A stretch of DNA of 64,000 nucleotides from Bittarella massiliensis (ex Durand et al. 2017). GTDB lineage: Bacteria > Bacillota > Clostridia > Oscillospirales > Ruminococcaceae. The translations under genes were made by a program, and so were the position numbers. The stretch is taken from positions 1 to 64,000 of the forward strand of contig NZ_JABFCL010000011.1 in NCBI RefSeq assembly GCF_017566145.1, given 5' to 3'. Below, one piece after another: positions 48,110 through 57,251 of this stretch (position 1 is the first letter of the stretch; every line of letters begins with the position of its first letter). Under the pieces are notes generated by a model. The model was not told where the DNA came from. It saw only the letters and a list, made by a program, of their open reading frames with translations, and made no database searches.

Positions 48110-49171
48110 ATGAATTTCATCAGCGAAATTTTCGGGTACCCCTTGGGGTTCTTGATGCAGGGGTGCTACTTCCTGGTTCAGAACTACGCCGTGGCGCTGT
48201 TCCTGTTTACTCTGGTCACCAAAATCCTGCTGTTCCCGCTGGCTGTCAAGCAGCAGAAGTCCACCGCCCAGATGGCGGTGTTCCAACCCAAGATCACCGA
48301 GATCAACAAAAAATTCGCCACCGACAAGCGGCGCCAGCAGGAAGAGATGATGAAGCTGTACGAGGAGTACGGCTATAATCCCACCGGCGGCTGCCTGCCG
48401 ATGCTCATTCAGTTTCCCATTCTCTTTGGTCTCATTGACGTGGTGTACAAGCCCCTGACTCACATCGTTCGCATCCCCAGCGATGTGATCCAAAAGGGAC
48501 TCACCTTTGCCGGTGAGACACTGAATCTGGAGTTGAGCAAGGTCAACCCCCAGGTCTCCCTCATCAACGCGGTGAAGGCTGACCCGGGCAGTTTTGAGAT
48601 GTTTAACGCCGATCAGATCCAAAAGATCACCAACATCAACTTCAACTTCTTCGGGATTGACATGTCCGCCACCCCCCACTTTGCGCTGGAGCCCTTGGTC
48701 TTGGTTCCCATTCTGGCCGGGTTGACCATGATCCTATCCTCCTGGGCGTCCATGAAGTTTTCCGGCTCGGGACAGGCCATGCAGGGAAACCCCGCTGGCG
48801 GGATGAGCAAATTCATGCTCTACGGCATGTCCCTCTTCTCGGTGGTCTTTGCCTTTCAGGTGCCTGCCGGCGTCGGACTCTACTGGATTTTCTCCAATGT
48901 GTTGCTGATCCTGCAGTCCTACCTCCTCAACAAAATATACAACCCCAAAAAGCTGGCGGTTGAGTATGAGGCGAAGGTGGCGGCCATCAGAGAGGCCAAG
49001 AAAAAGAAGGTCAAGGTGGAGATCAAGGACCAAGAGGGCCACAAGAAGACGGTGGAAAAGGTTCTCACCGAAAAAGAACTCAACCGTCTGCGCCTGGCCA
49101 AGGCCCGCGAGTTGGACGAGGCCCGTTATGGAAAAGAGGGCCCCAAGCCGCAAGACAGCGAATCAAAATAG
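48110..49171 (+). CDS. yidC: Membrane protein insertase YidC (SpoIIIJ/OxaI type)
   Basis: 353 aa. Inserts membrane proteins together with or without Sec. Core signature LVTKILLFPLAVKQQKSTAQMAVFQPKI, then CLPMLIQFPILFGL, with five hydrophobic segments and the conserved Arg/Lys in the first one's partner region. The basic C-terminal tail with KKKKVKVEIK may bind ribosomes. No lipoprotein Cys is seen at the N-terminus. GGAGG precedes the ATG by 12 nt. Cotranscribed with jag. Confidence 0.95.
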   Translation: MNFISEIFGYPLGFLMQGCYFLVQNYAVALFLFTLVTKILLFPLAVKQQKSTAQMAVFQPKITEINKKFATDKRRQQEEMMKLYEEYGYNPTGGCLPMLIQFPILFGLIDVVYKPLTHIVRIPSDVIQKGLTFAGETLNLELSKVNPQVSLINAVKADPGSFEMFNADQIQKITNINFNFFGIDMSATPHFALEPLVLVPILAGLTMILSSWASMKFSGSGQAMQGNPAGGMSKFMLYGMSLFSVVFAFQVPAGVGLYWIFSNVLLILQSYLLNKIYNPKKLAVEYEAKVAAIREAKKKKVKVEIKDQEGHKKTVEKVLTEKELNRLRLAKARELDEARYGKEGPKPQDSESK

Positions 49172-49201
49172 CCGCCGAAGGCAAGTAGGGGGTATATCGC
49201 T

Positions 49202-50179
49202 ATGAGAGAGTGTATCAAAACCGCACCCGATGTGGACCGCGCCATTGCGCTGGCCTGCGAGGAATTGGGAGTGAGCCCGGAAGAGGCCAATGTAGAGGTG
49301 CTGGAACTGCCCTCTAAACGGCTGTTTGGGCTGTTGGGCACCACCCCCGCCAAAGTGCGGGTGCAGGTGGAGGAGCCGGAGTGGGAGAAAAAACAGGCCG
49401 CCGAGGCCGCCAAGCCCATCCCTGCCGCGCCCCCCGCAAAGAGAGAGCCGCAGCCGGTCAAACAGGCGGACAGGTCCGCCCCGGCCCCTGAAAAAGGGGT
49501 TGAGGAAAAGACTGCCGCCCCCGCAAAGGCGCGAGAGGTGAGCGAGGCCGAGGAGGCCAAGGCAGCTGTGGCCGAGAGCTACCTGCGCGACATCTTGCAG
49601 AAGATGGGGATAGAGGGGATCACTGTCGAGCGCCGCTTTGGCAAAGACGGGGTGATCTTCAACCTCAGTGGCAGCAAGGTCGGCGGGCTGATCGGCCGCC
49701 GCGGCGAGACTCTGGACGCCATTCAGTACCTGACCAGCCTTTGCTGTAACCGGGGCGGCGGCGACTACCTGAAAGTGTCGATCGACAGCGGCGATTACCG
49801 GGAGAAACGCAAGGATACTCTGGAAGCCCTGGCCAAAAAAATCGCTGGACAGGTGGTCAAGAGCGGCCGCTCTACCGCACTGGAGCCCATGAACCCCTAC
49901 GAGCGGCGGATCATTCACTCCGCTGTGCAGACAGTGGAAGGGGCAACTTCCAAGTCGGTGGGAGAGGATCCCTACCGCAAGGTGGTCATCAGCTCGAAAA
50001 ACCCGGTGAAGCGCAGCCGGCCCCCCTACGACCGCAGCCGCCGCAGCGGCGGGCGGAGAGACGGGGGAGAGAACCGCTCTAGAGAGCGGAGCCAGACCCC
50101 TCGCCCCCCGCAGAAACCGGCGGAGAAGCCGAAGGACGAGGCGGCGGAGCTGCCCCTGTACGGGAAAATCGAACTGTAA
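49202..50179 (+). CDS. jag: Jag/KhpB RNA-binding protein
   Basis: 325 aa. Jag-N domain (residues 1 to about 55), a Pro/Ala/Lys-rich linker, a KH domain with GLIGRRGETLDAIQYL near 163 and an R3H domain with NPYERRIIHSAVQ near 235, then a long Arg/Pro-rich disordered tail. Binds RNA, with partners in cell elongation and sporulation regulation in relatives. Always next to yidC in Firmicutes. Confidence 0.95.
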   Translation: MRECIKTAPDVDRAIALACEELGVSPEEANVEVLELPSKRLFGLLGTTPAKVRVQVEEPEWEKKQAAEAAKPIPAAPPAKREPQPVKQADRSAPAPEKGVEEKTAAPAKAREVSEAEEAKAAVAESYLRDILQKMGIEGITVERRFGKDGVIFNLSGSKVGGLIGRRGETLDAIQYLTSLCCNRGGGDYLKVSIDSGDYREKRKDTLEALAKKIAGQVVKSGRSTALEPMNPYERRIIHSAVQTVEGATSKSVGEDPYRKVVISSKNPVKRSRPPYDRSRRSGGRRDGGENRSRERSQTPRPPQKPAEKPKDEAAELPLYGKIEL

Positions 50180-50185
50180 GAGTGA

Positions 50186-50217
50186 GCGGGAGAAGCCTAG
50201 GCTTCTCCCGCTTTTTT
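50186..50217 (+). terminator. Terminator after jag
   Basis: 12-bp stem GCGGGAGAAGCC / GGCTTCTCCCGC with a 2-nt gap and T6. Confidence 0.92.
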
Positions 50218-50429
50218 GGCAGAGAGAAGCGGTGAGGTTTTCCACATCTTGCAAAGAAATGTGGAAAACAGGGATCTTCTGTATGGTAGATAGAAAAACA
50301 GACAGAAGATAAATGTATAATAAAATGAATATAATACAATTAGTATATACTGGTGGGCGATTTTTGAGCCAATGAGCGATAGCCCTTTCCCACCTTTTGA
50401 AAAAAAGAGAAAAGGGTGGGGGACGGCTC
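50218..50429. other. AT-rich region with inverted DnaA-box-like pair
   Basis: TTTTCCACAT (from 50238) and ATGTGGAAAA form an inverted pair around a 15-nt gap, followed by an AT-rich stretch at 50296-50350. Each arm matches TTATCCACA at 8 of 9 bases. It could be a DnaA-binding cluster or a decayed leader stem. Confidence 0.45.
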
Positions 50430-50458
50430 TTGTAATTTGCCGGTGCAATCCGTACAAT
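50430..50458 (+). promoter_or_regulatory. Promoter preceding VOC pseudogene
   Basis: TTGTAA (50430-50435), 17-bp spacer, TACAAT (50453-50458). It remains intact although the gene behind it is broken. Confidence 0.6.
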
Positions 50459-50577
50459 AAAAAATGGATTTCAAGAAACGCCTTGTGTGTCCGCCCTCTG
50501 CGCGAAGCGGCGGGAAGATCATTTGGACACCCTGCGGCAGGGCAAACTGCTCGGCGACGGGAGAAGGGGAGACGAGG

Positions 50578-50960
50578 ATGGAAACAAATATCTGTTTGGT
50601 ACCGGCTGTTTTCTTCACCCCAGATATGGAGAGAACGGCGCAGTATTGCGGCGATATTTTTGGATTGTGGGCAGCGGCCCATCTAACCGTGTAAGAGCTG
50701 TACGTCTGCCTTTACCGAGATCAGACGGAGATTTTGTTGACTGGGGCCAATTGGGAGCGGATTTTTCCCCACTGGGAGCGTTGCGAATACGGGGAAGACG
50801 CTTGTTTGGCGGTTCGCGATCAAGGGGTGCTGGAAGCGGAGTTTCGAGAAAAGGGGCGCAGATTGTCTGCCCCTTGCAGCTGACTGGCTACAACAAGCGG
50901 GAGTTTGTACTGGAAGACATCGACGGCCACTGGCTTGCCTTTGGGGTGAAACAGGGGTAA
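50578..50960 (+). pseudogene. Decayed VOC/glyoxalase-bleomycin resistance family gene
   Basis: The first part reads METNICLVPAVFFTPDMERT (a start of VOC type) and reaches an in-frame TAA at 50692. The same frame continues with ELYVCLYRDQTEILL and VLEAEFREKG, then a shift near the A4G4 run at 50848-50855 moves to the frame reading GYNKREFVLEDIDGHWLAFG, a standard VOC C-terminus ending at 50960. One stop and one frameshift therefore interrupt it. A homopolymer sequencing error could explain the shift but not the stop. Confidence 0.7.
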
Positions 50961-51103
50961 AGCTAGCGCGGTAAGGCGCAGCGGAACAGCCCGACTTTGG
51001 GTGTTGGCAATGTGCCGGGGATGTCGGAATTGCGGGCTGGGTTTTCCACCAACAGATAACTGGCGGTGGAAAACCAGCTGTTCTTTAAAGAGGAGGAAAT
51101 TTC
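50961..51103 (+). other. Leader of mnmE with stem
   Basis: GGTTTTCCACC (from 51041) and GGTGGAAAACC form an inverted repeat across 14 nt, just before the mnmE ribosome-binding site. No gene. Confidence 0.4.
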
Positions 51104-52483
51104 ATGCAAACCACCATTGCCGCCATTGCCACCCCTCTGGGGACCGGAGGGCTGGGGGTGGTGCGGCTGTCGGGACCCCGGGCGTACGAGATTGCGGCCC
51201 AGGTCTTTGTCCCCATCAGCGGCAGGGACATTCGCCGCCAAAAGGGGTATACTGCCCTATTGGGCCGGGTGGAGCGCACCCTGCCCAACGGCGGGCGGGA
51301 GATGCTCGATCAGGCGGTGGCCCTCTTTTTCCGGAGCCCCAGGAGCTATACTGGGGAGGACGCGGTGGAGCTCTCCTGCCACGGCGGAGTGGCGGTGTTG
51401 CAGGAGACCCTGCGAGCCCTACTGGATGCCGGTGCGGAGTTGGCGGGCCCGGGCGAGTTTTCCAAGCGGGCTGTGTTGGCGGGGAAGATGACCCTCACCC
51501 AAGCGGAGGGGGTCATGGACCTGATCAACGCCCAGACCAGGCAGGGGGCGGCGGCCGCCCTCTCGGCCATGGACGGCCGCCTCTATCGGCATGCCTCCGC
51601 TATCCGCACCGATCTTGTGGATCTGGCGGCCCACCTGGCGGCCTATGTAGACTACCCGGACGAGGACATCCCCCAGCTGAAGGAGGACGTTCTGACCGAC
51701 CGGTTGCAGCTGGCTGCCGACCAGCTGACCGCCCTTTTGCAGAGTTTCGACACCGGTTCGATGATTCGTGACGGCATTGATACCGCCATTGTAGGCAAGC
51801 CAAATGTGGGCAAGTCCACCCTGATGAACCTGTTGGCCGGGTACCAGCGCAGCATCGTCACCCAGATACCGGGCACCACCCGCGACGTGGTAGAGGACCG
51901 GGTACGGCTGGGGGAGGTGACCCTCAACCTGGCCGACACAGCCGGCATTCGGGAGACAGAGGACCTGGTGGAACAGCTGGGGGTGCAGCGCTCCCGGGAG
52001 AAATTGGAGCGGGCTCAGCTGGTGCTCGCCCTCTTTGACGGCTCGATCCCCCTGGATGAGGAGGACCGGCAGCTCCTTTTGCAGATTGGGGACAAGCCTT
52101 GCATCGCCGTCATCAACAAGCAGGACAAGGCCCAGCGGCTGGACGTCGAGGCAGTGCGGGCCCAAATCCCCGACCTGGTGACCATGAGCGCCCGCGAGGA
52201 GCGAGGGGTAGAGGAGTTGGAGCAGGCCATTTTGCGCAAGCTGCAACTGGAGAAGATCGACCTGCAAAACGGGCTGCTCATCAATGAGCGGCAGCGGCAG
52301 GCCACCAGCCGGGCGGCGGCCCGGGTTGTGGATGGACTGGACGCCCTGCGGGCGGGGATGACCTACGACGCGGTGGCGGTGGAGATCGACGAGGCCATTG
52401 CCGCCCTGTCAGAACTCACCGGCGAGAGCGCTGGGGAGCAGGTCATTGACGCGGTGTTTGCAAATTTTTGCGTGGGCAAATAG
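51104..52483 (+). CDS. mnmE: tRNA uridine-5-carboxymethylaminomethyl synthesis GTPase MnmE
   Basis: 459 aa. With MnmG modifies U34 of tRNAs. N-terminal folate-binding domain, helical domain, and the G domain inserted at about 220-380: GKPNVGKSTLMN (G1), TTRD, DTAG and NKQDK. The C-terminus is CVGK, matching the family C-(I/L/V)-G-K tail with its functional Cys. AGGAGG precedes the ATG. Operon with mnmG and rsmG. Confidence 0.97.
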   Translation: MQTTIAAIATPLGTGGLGVVRLSGPRAYEIAAQVFVPISGRDIRRQKGYTALLGRVERTLPNGGREMLDQAVALFFRSPRSYTGEDAVELSCHGGVAVLQETLRALLDAGAELAGPGEFSKRAVLAGKMTLTQAEGVMDLINAQTRQGAAAALSAMDGRLYRHASAIRTDLVDLAAHLAAYVDYPDEDIPQLKEDVLTDRLQLAADQLTALLQSFDTGSMIRDGIDTAIVGKPNVGKSTLMNLLAGYQRSIVTQIPGTTRDVVEDRVRLGEVTLNLADTAGIRETEDLVEQLGVQRSREKLERAQLVLALFDGSIPLDEEDRQLLLQIGDKPCIAVINKQDKAQRLDVEAVRAQIPDLVTMSAREERGVEELEQAILRKLQLEKIDLQNGLLINERQRQATSRAAARVVDGLDALRAGMTYDAVAVEIDEAIAALSELTGESAGEQVIDAVFANFCVGK

Positions 52484-52546
52484 AGCGGGCTGAATTCCAC
52501 CGCTTTTTAAGAGATGTGGAAAACAAAAGTGGAGGACGGAAGAGAG

Positions 52547-54472
52547 ATGGGACAAGAGATAAAACGGCTTCGTTTGGGCGAGTACGACGTGGTGGTCATT
52601 GGCGCCGGCCACGCCGGAGTAGAGGCGGCGCTGGCTGCCGCCCGGCTGGGGTGTAGGACAGCCCTCTTCACCATCACCCTGGACTTTATCGCCAACATGC
52701 CCTGCAACCCCTCCATCGGGGGAACGGCCAAAGGCCACCTGGTGCGGGAGATTGATGCCCTGGGCGGGGAGATGGGCCGCGCTGCCGACGCCACCTTTTT
52801 ACAGAGCCGGATGCTCAACCGAGGCAAGGGGCCGGCGGTGCACAGCCTGCGGGTACAGTCGGATCGAGCTGCCTACCACGCCTATATGAAACAGGTGGTG
52901 GAGCGGCAGGAGAATCTGGATGTCAAACAGGCCGAGATTGTGGAAATCCTCACCGAGGGGGGACGGGTCTCGGGGGTGGTGACCAAACTGGGGGCCGAGT
53001 ATAGCTGCCAGGCCGCCGTCATTGCCAGCGGCACCTTTTTGAACGCGATGGTCTATGTGGGAGATGCCTCCTACCGCTCGGGTCCTGACGAGACGAGGGG
53101 GGCCGACCTCCTCTCCGATTCGCTGCGGCAGTTGGGCATCGGTCTGCGCCGGTTTAAAACCGGCACCCCGGCCCGGGTCAACCGGCGAAGCATCGACTTC
53201 TCTAAGCTGGAGCCCCAGGAGGGGGATGAGGAGATTGTCCCCTTTTCCTTTGAGACTGGGGGAGAGCTGCAGAACAAAGCGCTTTGTTACGTGGCCTACA
53301 CCAACGAGAGGACCCACCAGGTTATTCGGGACAATATCCACCGCTCTCCCCTCTACGGGGGAAAGATCGAAGGGATCGGTCCCCGCTACTGTCCCAGCAT
53401 CGAGGACAAGGTGATGCGGTTCCCCGACAAGCCCCGCCACCAGATTTTTGTGGAGCCCTGCGGGGAGAATACCGAGGAGTATTATCTGCAGGGGATGAGT
53501 TCCTCCCTGCCGGTGGATGTACAGCTGGCCCTTTACCACACCATCGAGGGATTTGAAAAGCTGGAGATCATGCGCAACGCCTATGCCATTGAGTACGACT
53601 GCATCGATCCCACCCAGCTGGCCCCCACTCTGGAGTTCAAGGGAGTTCCCGGGCTCTTTGGGGCGGGACAGTTCAACGGCACCTCCGGCTATGAAGAGGC
53701 TGCCGCCCAGGGGCTGGTGGCCGGAATCAACGCCGCCCAGGGGGTGCGGGGGAAAGAGCCGCTGGTGCTCGACCGCTCTACCTCCTACATCGGCACCCTC
53801 ATTGACGACCTGGTCATTAAAGGGGTCACCGACCCTTACCGAATGATGACCTCCCGCAGCGAGTACCGGCTGATTCTGCGCCAGGATAACGCTGACCAGC
53901 GGCTGACCCCCATCGGCTACCGGTTGGGACTCTGTTCCCAGGCGCGCTATGATGCCCTGGTGGAGAAAAAACGGGCCATCGACACCGAGTTGACCCGACT
54001 GGAGGGGACGACTGTCTCCCCGACAGAAGAGCTCAATGCCCTATTGCGGGAGTTGGGCACTGCCCCGCTGCGCAGCGGGGCAAAGCTCGCCGACCTGTTG
54101 CGCCGCCCCCAGGTGGGGTACGACGCCCTGGCCGGGGTGGACAGCCAGAGGCCGCCGCTGCCCCGGCCGGTGACCGAGCAGGTGGAAATTTCCCTGAAGT
54201 ACGAGGGATATATCCGCCGCCAGCTGGAACAGGTGGAGCAGATGCAGAAGCTCGAGCGCAGACGGTTGCCCGCAGGGATGGACTACGCCGCCATCGGCGG
54301 GCTGCGGCTGGAGGCGCGGGAGAAGTTGGCGGCGGTCAGCCCCCAGAATCTGGGGCAGGCTTCCCGCATATCGGGGGTCTCCCCGGCAGACATCTCGGTG
54401 CTGCTCATCTGGTTGAGCCAACAGGCGGGCAAAGAGGGGAAGGATGAGAGAAAAGGGGAAAACGATGATTGA
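52547..54472 (+). CDS. mnmG: tRNA uridine-5-carboxymethylaminomethyl synthesis enzyme MnmG
   Basis: 641 aa. FAD-dependent partner of MnmE. FAD-binding GAGHAGVEAALAAARLG at the N-terminus, CNPSIGGTAKGHLVREIDALGGEMG, and the C-terminal helical domain needed for tRNA binding (SQASRISGVSP-type region near 610). ATG at 52547 lies 11 nt after GGAGG; an ATG at 52514 has no ribosome site. Overlaps the rsmG start by 8 nt. Confidence 0.97.
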   Translation: MGQEIKRLRLGEYDVVVIGAGHAGVEAALAAARLGCRTALFTITLDFIANMPCNPSIGGTAKGHLVREIDALGGEMGRAADATFLQSRMLNRGKGPAVHSLRVQSDRAAYHAYMKQVVERQENLDVKQAEIVEILTEGGRVSGVVTKLGAEYSCQAAVIASGTFLNAMVYVGDASYRSGPDETRGADLLSDSLRQLGIGLRRFKTGTPARVNRRSIDFSKLEPQEGDEEIVPFSFETGGELQNKALCYVAYTNERTHQVIRDNIHRSPLYGGKIEGIGPRYCPSIEDKVMRFPDKPRHQIFVEPCGENTEEYYLQGMSSSLPVDVQLALYHTIEGFEKLEIMRNAYAIEYDCIDPTQLAPTLEFKGVPGLFGAGQFNGTSGYEEAAAQGLVAGINAAQGVRGKEPLVLDRSTSYIGTLIDDLVIKGVTDPYRMMTSRSEYRLILRQDNADQRLTPIGYRLGLCSQARYDALVEKKRAIDTELTRLEGTTVSPTEELNALLRELGTAPLRSGAKLADLLRRPQVGYDALAGVDSQRPPLPRPVTEQVEISLKYEGYIRRQLEQVEQMQKLERRRLPAGMDYAAIGGLRLEAREKLAAVSPQNLGQASRISGVSPADISVLLIWLSQQAGKEGKDERKGENDD

Positions 54473-55175
54473 CAGAGAGAGAATGAGAGCACTGGCGGCT
54501 TCTCAGGGAGTCGACTTGAGTGATTTGCAGTTGGAACAGCTGGACCGGTATGCCGTCACATTGGTGGAGGCCAACCAGAAGATGAACCTGACGGCCATTG
54601 TCGATCGGCAGGGGATCGAGGAAAAGCACTTTTTAGACAGTTTGCTTCTAGTGCCCCTGTTGCCAGAGGGCTGCAAAAGCCTCATTGACGTGGGGACCGG
54701 GGCGGGTTTTCCCGGGGTGGTGACCAAGATCGCCCTTCCTGGGCTTCGCCTCACCCTGCTGGACAGCCTGCAGAAACGGGTGACTTTTTTGGAGGAGCTC
54801 TGTACCCACTTGGGTTTTGGCGGGGTGAGCTGTCTGCACGGCCGGGCGGAGGAGAGCGGCCACGACTCTGTGCTGCGGGAGCGCTTTGATGTGGCCACTG
54901 CTCGAGCGGTGGCTGATCTGGCGGTACTGGCCGAGTACTGCCTGCCTTTTGTGCGGCTGGGCGGACGGTTTTTTGCCCTGAAAGGGCCTGCCTGTGAGGA
55001 GGAGTTGGATCGGGCTGGCTCGGCTATCGCCCTTTTGGGGGGAGAGGTGGCCGGTATTCACCCCCAGATGCTACCTGACGGTAGCCGCCGAAACATAGTA
55101 GAGGTCAAAAAAATATCGCAAACTCCGACAAAATACCCCCGGAACGCCGGGAAAATCAAAAAAAATCCGCTTTAA
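54465..55175 (+). CDS. rsmG: 16S rRNA (guanine-N7)-methyltransferase RsmG
   Basis: 236 aa. Methylates G527 (E. coli numbering) of 16S rRNA using S-adenosylmethionine. SAM-binding DVGTGAGFPGVV, NLTAI and HFLDSLL upstream, and ATARAVADL are typical. ATG at 54465 has AAGGGG 6 nt upstream; ATG at 54444 is an alternative. A basic C-terminal tail overlaps the terminator stem. Confidence 0.95.
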   Translation: MIDRERMRALAASQGVDLSDLQLEQLDRYAVTLVEANQKMNLTAIVDRQGIEEKHFLDSLLLVPLLPEGCKSLIDVGTGAGFPGVVTKIALPGLRLTLLDSLQKRVTFLEELCTHLGFGGVSCLHGRAEESGHDSVLRERFDVATARAVADLAVLAEYCLPFVRLGGRFFALKGPACEEELDRAGSAIALLGGEVAGIHPQMLPDGSRRNIVEVKKISQTPTKYPRNAGKIKKNPL

Positions 55176-55190
55176 GGGCGGATTTTTTTG
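55161..55190 (+). terminator. Terminator overlapping rsmG stop
   Basis: 10-bp stem AAAAATCCGC / GCGGATTTTT with T7; the rsmG stop codon lies in the loop. Confidence 0.88.
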
Positions 55191-55342
55191 TTGCCCATGC
55201 GAAGGACGTGTCGATTTTGGAAGATGGAAATGTCTGGAAAATTCATTTCCCGCGTGCTATACTGAAAAAGAAGCAGGACAAGCTGTATTTTTACAGGATG
55301 CCGCCTTTTTTGAGAAAAGCGGTGAAGTGGGAGGAGACAACA

Positions 55343-56167
55343 ATGGCATCTCTTTTTTCAAAAAGCAGGGTTGTGGGAAAGGTTGTAGATCTGCCCATTG
55401 AGGAGATTCGGGCCAATCCCGCCCAGCCCCGCATGGAGTTTGACGCCTATGAGCTCATTGGCCTTTCGGAGAGCATTCGCCAAAACGGACTGTTGCAGCC
55501 CATTACAGTGCGCAAGCTGGAGGAGGGGGGATATGAGCTTATCTCTGGGGAGAGACGGCTGCGCGCTTCCAAGCTGGCCCGGTTTTCCACCATTCACGCC
55601 ATCGTTGTGGAATCCAGCGAGGAACAGTCGGCGGTATTTGCCCTGTTGGAAAACATCCAGCGACAGGACCTGAACTGCTTTGAGCAGGCGCGGGGGATCA
55701 AAAAGCTGATGGAGTGCTGGCATGTCACCCAAGAAGAGGCGGCCCGGCGTTTGGGAATTGCCCAATCCACCCTGGCCAATAAGTTGCGGCTACTGGGTTT
55801 GGACAGAGAAGTGCAGGACTGCATTGTCTCTCAAAAATTGAGCGAGCGCCATGCCCGCGCCCTGTTGCAGGTGGGGAGGGAAAAACGTCTTTCGGTGGCT
55901 CAGCTGGTGGCACAGCGCCACTACAGTGTGGCACAGACAGAGGACTACATTGCCCGGATGGCGGCAGAGGACGCCGCCACCTCTGCCAGGCAGAGAAACC
56001 GCTTTATTGTCAAGGATGTGCGCATCTTTCTCAACACGGTGGACAAGGCCATTGATTTGATGAAACAGGCCGGGGTTGACGCCCAGGCGAGCACGGTGAA
56101 GGGGGAGGAGTACATTGAGTACAACATTCGAATTCCCCTGAGAAAAAGGGAAAAGGAGAGCGCCTAG
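55343..56167 (+). CDS. noc: Nucleoid occlusion protein Noc (ParB family)
   Basis: 274 aa. ParB-like: IRANPAQPRMEFD with GERRLRASKLA (CTP-binding ParB/Srx fold), then an HTH (TQEEAARRLGIAQSTLANKLRLL). Position before parA, in addition to a separate parB, identifies it as Noc. In Bacillus it blocks division over the nucleoid. The N-terminal amphipathic stretch MASLFSKSRVVGK fits membrane binding by Noc. ATG at 55343 follows GGGAGGAG. Confidence 0.88.
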   Translation: MASLFSKSRVVGKVVDLPIEEIRANPAQPRMEFDAYELIGLSESIRQNGLLQPITVRKLEEGGYELISGERRLRASKLARFSTIHAIVVESSEEQSAVFALLENIQRQDLNCFEQARGIKKLMECWHVTQEEAARRLGIAQSTLANKLRLLGLDREVQDCIVSQKLSERHARALLQVGREKRLSVAQLVAQRHYSVAQTEDYIARMAAEDAATSARQRNRFIVKDVRIFLNTVDKAIDLMKQAGVDAQASTVKGEEYIEYNIRIPLRKREKESA

Positions 56168-56271
56168 GTCTGCTCAGGAAGAGGCCGTTTTGGGAAGGAC
56201 GGTTGTGCCTGGCAAACAAAAAGACCGACGTGCTCCTTTTGATAGAGCGCCTTCGGGCGCGAGAAGGGAAA

Positions 56272-56298
56272 AGAAAGGCCGTTTGGCCTTTCTTTTTT
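56272..56298 (+). terminator. Terminator after noc
   Basis: AGAAAGGCC / GGCCTTTCT stem, 4-nt loop, T6. Confidence 0.9.
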
Positions 56299-56319
56299 GC
56301 AGTTTTAGTGAGGAGAAGA

Positions 56320-56335
56320 TGTTTCACGTGAAACA
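56320..56335. promoter_or_regulatory. parS: parS centromere site 1
   Basis: TGTTTCACGTGAAACA, a perfect 16-bp palindrome, matching the bacterial parS consensus. Bound by ParB for origin segregation; sits upstream of parA. Confidence 0.95.
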
Positions 56336-56348
56336 TTAAAAGCAGTTT

Positions 56349-56364
56349 TGTTTCACGTGAAACA
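56349..56364. promoter_or_regulatory. parS: parS centromere site 2
   Basis: A second identical TGTTTCACGTGAAACA, 29 bp centre to centre from site 1. Near the parA promoter, so ParB may autoregulate parAB. Confidence 0.95.
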
Positions 56365-56416
56365 TTTCAAAACAGGGAAAAAGGGGGGAAGGGTTTTTTT
56401 GAAGGAGGAGCTGTGT

Positions 56417-56422
56417 TATAAT
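56417..56422 (+). promoter_or_regulatory. Extended -10 promoter of parA
   Basis: TATAAT with TGT before it; no good -35. About 42 nt upstream of the parA ATG. Confidence 0.5.
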
Positions 56423-56463
56423 GGTTACAGACTTTGTTGCTACAAGATTGAAGGAGGAGGCGG

Positions 56464-57249
56464 ATGTCCTTGGGAAAAACCATTGCCATTGCCAACCAAA
56501 AGGGCGGGGTGGGGAAGACCACCACTGCCGTCAATTTGGCGGCCAGCCTGGGAGAACTGGGAAAGCGGGTGCTTTTGGTGGACATTGATCCCCAGGGAAA
56601 CGCCACCAGCGGCTTGGGGGTCAACAAACGCGCCAGCGAGCAGACTACCTATGAGTTGATGACTGGTGACGCCTCCTTTGACCAGGTTGTGGTGCACAGT
56701 GCCTTTCAAAACGTGGATCTACTGCCCTCCAGCATCCAACTGGCTGGAGCGGAGATCGAATTGGTGGAGATGGCAGACCGCCAAAACCGACTCAAAAAGA
56801 CCATTGCTGAGGGGAAAGAGCGGTATGACTATCTGCTCATTGATAGCCCCCCCTCTCTGGGGCTCATTACTCTCAACGGGTTGGTGGCGGCAGACACCAT
56901 TCTGATTCCCATTCAGTGCGAGTACTATGCACTGGAGGGGCTCTCCCAGCTGATGAACACGGTGCGGCAGGTCAAGCGGCTCTATAATCCCCTCCTTGAG
57001 GTGGAGGGCGTTGTGTTGACCATGTACGACAGCCGCCTCAATTTGACGGTGCAGGTGGTAGAAGAAGTCAAGCGCTACTTTGGCGCCAAGGTGTACGCGA
57101 CAGCGGTTCCCCGCAATGTGCGCCTTTCCGAGGCGCCGAGTTTTGGACAGCCTGCCCTTTACTACGACAGGGGCTCCCGGGGAGCCAAGAGTTATCTGGA
57201 ACTGGCGGAGGAGTTTCTCCGTCGAAATGGCGACAAGGCGGTGATTTAG
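56464..57249 (+). CDS. parA: Chromosome partitioning ATPase ParA (Soj)
   Basis: 261 aa. Deviant Walker A QKGGVGKTTTAVNLAA at residues 12-27, LLVDIDPQGNATSGLG and LLIDSPPSLG. Works with ParB and parS, and in Bacillus also modulates DnaA. AAGGAGG precedes the ATG. Two bases separate it from parB. Confidence 0.96.
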   Translation: MSLGKTIAIANQKGGVGKTTTAVNLAASLGELGKRVLLVDIDPQGNATSGLGVNKRASEQTTYELMTGDASFDQVVVHSAFQNVDLLPSSIQLAGAEIELVEMADRQNRLKKTIAEGKERYDYLLIDSPPSLGLITLNGLVAADTILIPIQCEYYALEGLSQLMNTVRQVKRLYNPLLEVEGVVLTMYDSRLNLTVQVVEEVKRYFGAKVYATAVPRNVRLSEAPSFGQPALYYDRGSRGAKSYLELAEEFLRRNGDKAVI

Positions 57250-57251
57250 AG

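Noticed and set aside
56320..56364. Small open frames beginning MFHVKH at both parS sites
   Set aside because: They arise from translating the palindrome TGTTTCACGTGAAACA itself and have no independent support.
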